Shown here: in pieces, positions 1 through 5,325 of the stretch
Layout: each line of letters starts with the position of its first letter
Position numbering within the stretch: the first letter of the stretch is position 1
Origin: Actinomycetota bacterium
GTDB taxonomy: Bacteria > Actinomycetota > Geothermincolia > Fen-727 > Anoxymicrobiaceae
Direction: 5' to 3'
Length of the DNA stretch: 10,099 nucleotides
Assembly (NCBI GenBank): GCA_018894655.1
Contig: JAHIPE010000211.1
Coordinates: 1 to 10,099 of the forward strand
Notes under the pieces: model-generated
Databases searched by the model: none
Told to the model about the DNA's origin: nothing
The model's input: only the letters and a program-made list of their open reading frames with translations
Made by a program: the position numbers and the translations under genes

Positions 1-60
1 GGTGGAAGGCTTGTCGTGTTTTTACCGGTAGACCATGCCGGGATCACCAGGGAGGTGTGA
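1..60 (+). CDS. C-terminal tail of an unidentified upstream protein (partial)
   Basis: Frame 1 is open from the window edge to a TGA at 58-60 and encodes 19 residues ending ...FLPVDHAGITREV. The stop lies 2 bases before the GTG chosen as the start of the next gene, and that gene's GGGAGG-type ribosome-binding site falls inside these last codons. This is the usual arrangement in a tight operon. The tail is too short to assign to a family. In methanogens the DUF39/NIL-ferredoxin system is functionally linked to a COG2122/UPF0280 protein, so that family is a reasonable guess for the gene upstream, but nothing in these residues proves it. The open frame could also be chance. Confidence 0.42.
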   Translation, partial: GGRLVVFLPVDHAGITREV

Positions 61-62
61 CT

Positions 63-1226
63 GTGGCGAAGACTTACGAGGAGATAAACCAGCGGATAAG
101 GAAAGGCGAGGCCGTAGTGCTTACCGCCGAGGAGATGACCGAGCTGGTGAAGAGCGAGGGGGCGAAGAGCGCCGCCGGGAAGGTCGACGTGGTCACCACC
201 GGAACGTTCGGGCCGATGTGCTCCTCCGGCGCGTTTCTGAACTTCGGCCACAGCGAGCCTCCCATAAGGATGATCAAGGCCTGGCTCAACAACGTGCCGG
301 TCTATGCCGGCATCGCCGCGGTGGATGTCTACGTGGGCGCCACGGCGATCTCCGAGGACGAGGGGTCGAGTTACGGAGGGGCACACGTCATCCAGGACTT
401 AATAGACGGCAAGTGGATCAAGCTCCATGCGACCGGGCGCGGGACCGAATGCTACCCGCGAAAGGAGATCGAGACCTGGGTGAACAAGGATACCATCAAC
501 CAGGCGTTCCTGTTCAACCCGCGAAACGCCTACCAGAACTACGCCTGCGCCACCAATAGCTCCGAGAGAGCGATCTACACCTACATGGGGGTCCTGCTGC
601 CGAACTACGGTAACGCGACCTACTGCAGCGCTGGGCAGTTAAGCCCCCTGCTCAACGACCCCCTGTACCGCACCATCGGCGTCGGCACCCGGGTCTTCCT
701 TGGCGGGGCGGTGGGGTTCGTCGCCTGGCCGGGGACCCAGCACAAGCCTTCGGTGGAGCGGACCGAGCAAGGGGTACCCCGCGGACCAGCCGGTACCCTG
801 GCGCTGGTAGGCGACCTCAAGGAGATGAACTCGCGGTTCATCCGCGCGGCCCGGTTTCACCGCTACGGGGTGAGCCTGTACGTGGGGGTGGGCATACCGG
901 TACCGGTGCTGGACGAGGAGATGGCCGCCTTCACCGGGGTCTCCGACTCCGAGATTGAGACACAGGTGTTCGATTACAGCCAACCCACCCGGGCGCGAGA
1001 ACCGCTCCGGGCGGTGAGCTACGCCGAGCTTCGCAGCGGGCGAATAACCATCGGGGACAAGAAGGTCCACACCGCGCCCATTTCCAGCTACAAGGTGGCG
1101 CGGTCAATAGCCGAGACCTTGAAAGGCTGGATAAGCGAGGGCAGGTTCCTGGTTTCGGCGCCGGTGGAGCCGCTCCCCTCGGAGGGCGGGATGAACGTCC
1201 TCGACAAGCGAGAGGAGGAGGTCTAG
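63..1226 (+). CDS. Homocysteine biosynthesis protein, DUF39 family (no CBS domains)
   Basis: This is a cytoplasmic enzyme of the DUF39/HcyBio family (Pfam PF01837). In Methanosarcina the homologue MA1821 is needed, with a NIL-ferredoxin partner, to make homocysteine from aspartate semialdehyde and sulfide. Family marks seen here are GTFGPMCSSGAFLNFGH near residues 47-63, NVPVYAGIAAVDVYVGA near 77-93, and TGRGTECYPRKE near 125-136. Cys53 and Cys130 match the region of the two cysteines reported as important for persulfide chemistry in MA1821. At about 387 residues it is a DUF39-only form, without the C-terminal CBS pair of the archaeal protein. I chose GTG at 63 because the GGAGG at 51-55 is 7 bases away. 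The in-frame GTG at 57 would leave only 1 base. The gene ends directly against its ferredoxin partner, which supports the role. Confidence 0.88.
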   Translation: MAKTYEEINQRIRKGEAVVLTAEEMTELVKSEGAKSAAGKVDVVTTGTFGPMCSSGAFLNFGHSEPPIRMIKAWLNNVPVYAGIAAVDVYVGATAISEDEGSSYGGAHVIQDLIDGKWIKLHATGRGTECYPRKEIETWVNKDTINQAFLFNPRNAYQNYACATNSSERAIYTYMGVLLPNYGNATYCSAGQLSPLLNDPLYRTIGVGTRVFLGGAVGFVAWPGTQHKPSVERTEQGVPRGPAGTLALVGDLKEMNSRFIRAARFHRYGVSLYVGVGIPVPVLDEEMAAFTGVSDSEIETQVFDYSQPTRAREPLRAVSYAELRSGRITIGDKKVHTAPISSYKVARSIAETLKGWISEGRFLVSAPVEPLPSEGGMNVLDKREEEV

Positions 1227-1634
1227 GTGGCCAAGAGGAGGTTGGTGCTCACGTTCCCCCCGGAGGTAGTGGAGAGGCCGGTGATCTCGCTCATGGTCAA
1301 GGAGTTTGATGTCATCACCAATATCCTCCGGGCGGAGGTCCACGAGGGGGAGATCGGCCGCATGATGGTCGAACTCGAGGGCGAGGGGCGCAATCTCAAG
1401 GATGGGGTGCAGTATCTCAAGGACCAGGGCGTGGGGGTCGAGGAAGCGATAAAGGACATCGTGCTGGACGAGTCGCTGTGCACCAGTTGCGGGGCGTGCA
1501 CCGCGGTGTGCCTGCCGGGCGCTCTCAAGGTCGGAGCCCCCGACTGGGAACTGGTGCTCGACAAGGACCGGTGCATCCTCTGCGGCTTGTGCGTGGACGC
1601 CTGCCCCCTGCAACTGATAAAGGTCTTGTTCTGA
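1227..1634 (+). CDS. NIL domain / 2x[4Fe-4S] ferredoxin, partner of DUF39 protein
   Basis: This 135-residue cytoplasmic protein has a NIL domain (about residues 4-75) followed by a bacterial-type double [4Fe-4S] ferredoxin domain. The two cluster motifs are Cys85-x2-Cys88-x2-Cys91-x3-Cys95 and Cys116-x2-Cys119-x2-Cys122-x3-Cys126. In the first, the usual Pro directly after the fourth Cys is displaced by one residue (CLPG); the second keeps the normal CP. Its GTG start follows the TAG of the DUF39 gene with no gap, and AGGAGGAGG-like purines at about 1212-1220 serve as ribosome-binding site. The same two-gene pair (MA1821/MA1822) works in Methanosarcina homocysteine synthesis, where the ferredoxin is thought to supply electrons for the sulfur step. 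Gene order and domain content make the same role here likely. The exact electron donor is not visible. Confidence 0.87.
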   Translation: MAKRRLVLTFPPEVVERPVISLMVKEFDVITNILRAEVHEGEIGRMMVELEGEGRNLKDGVQYLKDQGVGVEEAIKDIVLDESLCTSCGACTAVCLPGALKVGAPDWELVLDKDRCILCGLCVDACPLQLIKVLF

Positions 1635-1647
1635 CCATCTTGTTTCC

Positions 1648-1664
1648 TCCCCCTCGCAGGGGGA
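1648..1664 (+). terminator. Short GC hairpin after the NIL-ferredoxin gene, weak terminator candidate
   Basis: TCCCCC (1648-1653) can pair with GGGGGA (1659-1664) across a 5-base loop, 13 bases after the stop codon. It lies in the gap between two convergent genes, where a terminator would be expected. No T-tract follows on either strand, so intrinsic termination would be poor. The site may just be part of the neighbouring repeat region. Confidence 0.28.
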
Positions 1665-1671
1665 CAAACGC

Positions 1672-1752
1672 GCCAACGGGGACAACGTGCCAACGGGGAC
1701 AACGCGCCAACGGGGACAGGCACCACCGACGCGAAACGCGCCAACGGGGACA
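1672..1752. repeat. 17-base-period direct repeat, unit GCCAACGGGGACA
   Basis: The 13-base unit GCCAACGGGGACA occurs identically at 1672-1684, 1689-1701, 1706-1718 and 1740-1752. The first three start exactly 17 bases apart and the fourth 34 bases later, so the phase is kept over a degenerate position at about 1723. The 4-base linkers are AACG- or ACGC-like. The array fills most of the 139-base gap between two convergent genes. The sequence reads open on the minus strand, but that frame is low-complexity and not a credible gene. The units are too short and the spacers far too short for a CRISPR. A REP-like or transposase-associated repeat is the most plausible class, by inference only. Confidence 0.8.
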
Positions 1753-1773
1753 GGTCACGCGAACCGTGGATTG

Positions 1774-3186
1774 TTACTTCTTTTTCCGGGGGGCGACGTG
1801 GATCGCCCTGCCGTGGGCGGCCTCGGCGGCCTCCATTATCGCCTCGGGGAGTGAGGGGTGGGCGTGGATGGTGGTCGCGATATCCTCCGCGGTGGCGCCG
1901 AGCTTTATGGCCACCGCTACCTCGTGGATGAGGTCGGACGCGTGCGGCCCCATGATCTGCGCCCCCAGCAGCTTGTCGTTCCCAGCGTCTATCACCAGTT
2001 GCACGAAGCCGCGTTCCTCTCCCATGGCCATCGCCTTCCCCAGGGCGCCGAACGAGAACCGGCTGACGTTGACCTCGATACCCTGCTCCGCGGCCTTGTC
2101 GGTATTCAGGCCCACGCTTCCCACCTCCGGCGATGTGAAGATGCACGCCGGGACCACTTTGTAGTCGATGGTGGCGCTCCCCCCGGTGGCGTTCTCGGCC
2201 GCGACCAGGCCCTCGGCGGTCGCGGTGTGGGCGAGGAGCATACCCCCCACCACGTCTCCGATGGCGTAGACCCCGTCCACATTGGTCTCCATGCGATCGT
2301 TGACGATGATCGTGCCGCGCTTGTCAAGCTCTACGCCCAGCTCTTCCAGGCCAAGGCCCGAGGAGTTGAGCCTGCGGCCGATGGACACCAGTAGCTTCTC
2401 CGCCTCGAGGGTGTCCCCGCTGGAGAGCTCGACCTTGATACGGTCGTCCCCGTACTCGAGCACCTCACTCACCGTGGTCTCGAGCCTGATGTCGATGCCC
2501 TCCTTGCGGAATATGCTCCTCATCTGCCTGGCTACCCGGCTGTCCTCGGTGGGCAGCATCCGGTTCATCAGCTCCAGCATCACGATCTCGGTGCCCAGGG
2601 GCTCGAAGATGCCGGCGAACTCGCTTCCTATCACCCCGCTACCGACGATGATAAGGCTCTTCGGGACGTGGTCCAGCGCCAGCGCGTCGGTTGATGTCAT
2701 CACCGTGGGCTGTGAGAAGTCGAACGTGGGGAGCTCCGCTGGGTCCGAACCGGTGGCGATGATTATCTTGTCGGCCACGAGGACCCGCTCACCGTCGGCG
2801 GTCTTTACCGACACGTCCTTCTCCGGCGTTACCCGCCCGGTGCCGCTTATCAGGTCGACGCCGTTGGCCTTCAGGAGCTGGGTGACCCCCTTGACCAGCG
2901 TGTCGGTGATTTTCCGCTTGCGCTCCATTATCGCGGTCCAGTCCGGCTCGACCCCCTCGACCTTCACCCCGAACTCATCCGCCTCGCGGGCAAGGGTGAC
3001 GATCTCGGTGGAGGCAAGCAGCGACTTGGTGGGTATGCATCCCTGGTTGAGGCAGGTGCCGCCCACCTTTTCTTTCTCGACAACCGCCACTTTCGCCCCC
3101 AGTTGGGCGGCCCGTATCGCCGCGGGATACCCGCCCGGCCCCGCGCCTATGATAACAACGTCGTATTTGGGTTCATTACCTGGCAT
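1774..3186 (-). CDS. lpdA: Dihydrolipoamide dehydrogenase (E3 / L-protein)
   Basis: This FAD-dependent class I disulfide oxidoreductase reoxidises dihydrolipoamide on a lipoyl carrier protein and passes the electrons to NAD+. Domains in order are the FAD Rossmann motif GAGPGG (residues 14-19), the redox pair CLNQGC (Cys45 and Cys50), the NAD Rossmann motif GSGVIG (182-187) with Glu205 ending the second strand as expected for NAD, the second FAD motif YAIGDV, and the interface motif HAHPSLPE with catalytic His443 and Glu448. The 470-residue length is normal. I chose ATG at 3186 because GGGAG lies 6 bases upstream on this strand. The longer frame from 3243 adds 19 residues ahead of the normal start. 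No E2 or GcvH gene is in view, but lpdA also sits inside the Wood-Ljungdahl clusters of clostridial acetogens, so a glycine-cleavage role is the best guess. It is transcribed divergently from fhs. Confidence 0.93.
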   Translation of the reverse strand: MPGNEPKYDVVIIGAGPGGYPAAIRAAQLGAKVAVVEKEKVGGTCLNQGCIPTKSLLASTEIVTLAREADEFGVKVEGVEPDWTAIMERKRKITDTLVKGVTQLLKANGVDLISGTGRVTPEKDVSVKTADGERVLVADKIIIATGSDPAELPTFDFSQPTVMTSTDALALDHVPKSLIIVGSGVIGSEFAGIFEPLGTEIVMLELMNRMLPTEDSRVARQMRSIFRKEGIDIRLETTVSEVLEYGDDRIKVELSSGDTLEAEKLLVSIGRRLNSSGLGLEELGVELDKRGTIIVNDRMETNVDGVYAIGDVVGGMLLAHTATAEGLVAAENATGGSATIDYKVVPACIFTSPEVGSVGLNTDKAAEQGIEVNVSRFSFGALGKAMAMGEERGFVQLVIDAGNDKLLGAQIMGPHASDLIHEVAVAIKLGATAEDIATTIHAHPSLPEAIMEAAEAAHGRAIHVAPRKKK

Positions 3187-3334
3187 CGCAAGCTCCCTTC
3201 CCGCTTCCTTACACAAGGTGGAAAACACGCTAAAAAACGCCATAACTCTCTCATATCAAGGGGGGTCAGTCAATCATCCCGACACCCATTACAAGTGGGG
3301 AGAAGCCGGCCTTTAGACGCCCCTCCGTTCTCGC
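3187..3334. other. Divergent intergenic DNA between lpdA and the fhs promoter, no gene seen
   Basis: I see no ORF with a credible ribosome-binding site and no tRNA-like fold here. The lpdA ribosome-binding site (GGGAG on the minus strand) lies at the left end. The stretch is locally less GC-rich than the genes and carries runs of A (about 3231-3237) and G (3260-3265). A minus-strand TTGACT at 3273-3268 is a good -35 hexamer for lpdA, but no matching -10 lies 16-18 bases further on, so the lpdA promoter is not assigned. Confidence 0.6.
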
Positions 3335-3363
3335 TTGCAATAGGGGGGGTCATCTAATATAAT
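3335..3363 (+). promoter_or_regulatory. Sigma-70-type promoter for the fhs operon
   Basis: TTGCAA (3335-3340) and a perfect TATAAT (3358-3363) are separated by exactly 17 bases, the best spacing for a housekeeping sigma factor. The -35 box matches 4 of 6 consensus positions. Transcription would start at about 3369-3371, just before a stable hairpin, and leave a leader of about 170 bases ahead of fhs. It stands out from the GC-rich surroundings, and it is the only strong promoter I see in front of the operon. Confidence 0.78.
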
Positions 3364-3399
3364 CGCCGATAGCGTGCCTCCGTAAGGGAGGCCACATTT

Positions 3400-3447
3400 A
3401 TGTTTGTGTCTGAGAAGAAGTCCCGAGAGCAGGCGGAAAGGGGTTGA
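3400..3447 (+). CDS. Short leader ORF, 15 codons, upstream of fhs
   Basis: ATG at 3400 opens a 15-residue frame, MFVSEKKSREQAERG, ending with TGA at 3445-3447. GGGAGG at 3386-3391 stands 8 bases before the ATG, which is an excellent ribosome-binding site. That site is the 3' arm of the leader hairpin at 3374-3395, so its access could be controlled by RNA folding. The peptide is rich in charged residues and shows no run of one amino acid of the kind used in classical attenuation, nor a membrane segment. It is not known to me as a family. The strong start signal and position favour real translation, but chance cannot be excluded. Confidence 0.42.
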   Translation: MFVSEKKSREQAERG

Positions 3448-3518
3448 TGCCCAGGCGCGGATGGCTAGTTGATTCTTCTGGGCGGGAGTTACCCGCTCTA
3501 AGCGGATTTGATCGGTAA
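3447..3518 (+). CDS. Possible second leader ORF, 23 codons, overlapping the first
   Basis: The TGA of the 15-codon ORF overlaps an ATG (TGATG, 3445-3449), and the new frame runs 23 codons to TAA at 3516-3518. It begins MPRRGWLVD. AAGGGG at about 3438-3443 could act as ribosome-binding site, but only 3 bases before the ATG. Third positions are much less G/C-rich than in the operon genes, which argues against long-term coding. The overlap could mean translational coupling, but it may equally be coincidence inside a structured leader. Confidence 0.2.
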   Translation: MPRRGWLVDSSGRELPALSGFDR

Positions 3519-3540
3519 GTGGTTGATAAAAGGAGGGGCA

Positions 3541-5256
3541 ATGGCAGCAGTTCCCAGTGACATCGAGATCGCGCAGGCCGCGAAGATGAAGCCGATTACC
3601 GAGATCGCAAAGGAGATCGGGCTGGAGGAAGACGAACTCGAGCTGTACGGAAAGTACAAGGCCAAAGTCAGGCTTGACGTGGTAGACAGGATAAAGGACA
3701 ACCCCACCGCCAAGTACATCGACGTGACCGCCATCACCCCCACACCCCTGGGAGAGGGCAAGACGGTTACCTCGATCGGGCTCACCGAGGCGCTCAACAA
3801 GATAGGCAAGGACGCGATAATCTGCATCCGCGAGCCCAGCATGGGCCCGGTGTTCGGCATCAAGGGAGGCGCCGCCGGCGGGGGATACAGCCAGGTGGTC
3901 CCCATGGAGGACCTGAACCTCCACTTCACCGGTGACATACACGCCATCGGCGCGGCGAACAACCTCCTGGCGGCGTACATCGACACCAGCGTCCTGCTGA
4001 AGAACCCCCTGGACATCGACCCGATGACCATATCCTGGCGCAGGGTCGTGGACATCAGCGACCGCGCGCTGCGAGACATCGTGGTAGGTTTGGGCGGAAA
4101 GGCCAACGGCTACCCGCGCCAGACCGGGTTCGACATAACCGTCGCCTCCGAGGTAATGGCGATCCTGGCGCTTGCCGACGGCCTGGAGGACCTGAAGGAG
4201 CGCCTGAACCGGATAGTCGTGGCGTACACCTACGAGGGTGAGCCGGTAACCGCCAAGGACCTCAAGTGCGCCGGGGCGATGGCGGCCCTGCTCAAGGACG
4301 CCATCAACCCCAACCTGATACAGACCCTGGAGGGTAACGCCTGCTTCATGCACGCAGGCCCCTTCGCCAACATCGCCCAGGGCAACAGCTCGGTGGTGGC
4401 CGACATCATCGCCACCAAGCTGGCGGATTACGTTGTAACCGAGAGCGGTTTCGGCGCCGACTGCGGGGCCGAGAAGATGATGAACATCAAGGTCCGGGCC
4501 ATGGAGAAGTACGGGATTCGCCCGGACTGCGTGGTCATCACCGCCACCATCAGGGCGCTCAAGATGCACGGCGGCGCGTTCCCGGCGATACCGGGCAGGC
4601 CCATCCCCGAGGACGTGCAGGCAAAGGAGAACTACGGGGCCCTGGAGAGTGGCAGCGCCAACCTTATCAAGCATATCGAGAACATGAAGCTGTTTGGCAT
4701 CCCGGTGGTGGTCACCATCAACCGCAGGACCAGCGACCGGGACAAGGAAGTGGAGATGGTTCACGATATCGCCCTGGAGGCGGGAGCGGACTTCTGCGAG
4801 CCCATCGATGTATGGGCCAAGGGGGGCGAGGGTGGCACCGCGGCGGCCGAGGCCCTGGTCAAGGCGTGCGAGATGCCCAGCGACTTCCACTACCTCTACA
4901 GCGATGATGATTCTATAAAGGAGAAGATAGAGAAGGTCGCCACCAGGATATACGGCGCGGACGGCGTCGATTACTCACCGGCGGCCGAGGCTTCGATGGA
5001 GCGCCTGAACGAAGGGGGCTTCGATAAGCTGCCGCTTTGCATGGCCAAGACCCATCTCTCGCTTTCTCACGACCCGACCAAGAAGGGTCGCCCCACCGGC
5101 TGGCGCCTGCCCATCCGCGACATCCGCCCCTCGGTCGGCGCGGGGTTCATCTTCCCGCTTTGCGGGGACATGAAGACCATGCCGGGCCTTCCCAGCACGC
5201 CGGCCGGAAACGCGGTCGACGTTGAGCCGGACGGGAGGATAGTGGGCCTTTTCTAG
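3541..5256 (+). CDS. fhs: Formate-tetrahydrofolate ligase
   Basis: This cytoplasmic enzyme joins formate to tetrahydrofolate with ATP, giving 10-formyl-THF, the first folate step of the Wood-Ljungdahl methyl branch. The 571-residue protein is slightly longer than the usual ~556-560. It shows the nucleotide-binding loop TPLGEGKT (residues 68-75), the family signature GIKGGAAGGGYSQVVPMED (106-124) followed by LHFTGD, and near the C-terminus CMAKTHLSLSHDP. I chose ATG at 3541 with AGGAGG at 3531-3536. An in-frame TTG at 3508 would add 11 non-family residues and lacks a good ribosome-binding site. It is the first gene of the operon, about 170 bases behind a strong promoter and structured leader. 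A GC hairpin separates it from the next gene. In this context acetogenic or autotrophic use is more likely than purine supply alone. Confidence 0.97.
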   Translation: MAAVPSDIEIAQAAKMKPITEIAKEIGLEEDELELYGKYKAKVRLDVVDRIKDNPTAKYIDVTAITPTPLGEGKTVTSIGLTEALNKIGKDAIICIREPSMGPVFGIKGGAAGGGYSQVVPMEDLNLHFTGDIHAIGAANNLLAAYIDTSVLLKNPLDIDPMTISWRRVVDISDRALRDIVVGLGGKANGYPRQTGFDITVASEVMAILALADGLEDLKERLNRIVVAYTYEGEPVTAKDLKCAGAMAALLKDAINPNLIQTLEGNACFMHAGPFANIAQGNSSVVADIIATKLADYVVTESGFGADCGAEKMMNIKVRAMEKYGIRPDCVVITATIRALKMHGGAFPAIPGRPIPEDVQAKENYGALESGSANLIKHIENMKLFGIPVVVTINRRTSDRDKEVEMVHDIALEAGADFCEPIDVWAKGGEGGTAAAEALVKACEMPSDFHYLYSDDDSIKEKIEKVATRIYGADGVDYSPAAEASMERLNEGGFDKLPLCMAKTHLSLSHDPTKKGRPTGWRLPIRDIRPSVGAGFIFPLCGDMKTMPGLPSTPAGNAVDVEPDGRIVGLF

Positions 5257-5271
5257 GCACTCAGACGAATT

Positions 5272-5308
5272 CCCCGAAGGCGGCCGGCCTGATGCCGGCC
5301 GCCAGGGG
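5272..5308 (+). other. Strong GC hairpin between fhs and acsV
   Basis: CCCC (5272-5275) and GGGG (5305-5308) flank a perfect 10-bp stem, GGCGGCCGGC (5279-5288) with GCCGGCCGCC (5294-5303), closed by a CTGAT loop. GAA and A form a small internal loop. No T-tract follows, and the acsV ribosome-binding site GAGGA starts 3 bases after the stem, so it is not a normal terminator. It could stabilise the fhs mRNA end, mark a processing site, or lower expression of the downstream genes relative to fhs. Confidence 0.75.
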
Positions 5309-5325
5309 ATGAGGAAGTGTAGAGT

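Larger units (their letters stand above)
3370..3540 (+). promoter_or_regulatory. Structured 5' leader of the fhs operon, unclassified
   Basis: The leader starts at the predicted transcription start with a hairpin at 3374-3395, in which CCUCC (3377-3381) pairs with GGAGG (3387-3391) around GUAAG, extended by GUG/CAC with one bulged C. Further possible helices are AGAAGAA (3413-3419) with UUCUUCU (3473-3479), and GCGGG (3482-3486) with CCCGC (3492-3496). The last competes with CCGC (3493-3496) pairing to GCGG (3502-3505), so two folds exclude each other. The fhs ribosome-binding site AGGAGG (3531-3536) could also pair with the CCUCC of the first hairpin. I do not recognise the THF, ZTP, cobalamin, SAM, glycine or molybdenum-cofactor riboswitch cores in it. 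It may be a ligand- or translation-controlled leader, or an ordinary structured UTR. Confidence 0.5.

Noticed and set aside
1672..1752. CRISPR array.
   Set aside because: Units are 13 bases with 4-base linkers, and the linkers are not unique spacers. No cas gene is in the window.
1223..2146. Minus-strand frame of 307 codons across the NIL-ferredoxin gene and the repeat gap.
   Set aside because: It runs antisense to a clear ferredoxin gene and into lpdA out of frame, and its Pro/Arg-rich sequence comes from the repeat.
3244..3273. Minus-strand promoter for lpdA starting from TTGACT at 3273-3268.
   Set aside because: The -35 match is good, but no -10 hexamer lies at 16-18 bases. TATGAG is present at only 12 bases.
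3445..3462. GCCCAGGCGCGG, whose reverse complement recalls the 3' core of the ZTP (pfl) riboswitch, a class often found before fhs.
   Set aside because: It is on the wrong strand for fhs, has an inserted GC within the core, and no GUGACUGG-like 5' half is present.
3370..3540. Known THF, cobalamin, SAM or molybdenum-cofactor riboswitch in the leader.
   Set aside because: None of the conserved core strings I know for these classes is present. Only generic hairpins could be drawn.
3313..4890. Long open frame on the minus strand across fhs (525 codons).
   Set aside because: It is antisense to a confidently identified fhs. Its composition (rich in His, Arg, Gly, Val, Leu) is typical of a shadow frame in GC-rich DNA, and it has no recognisable motif.
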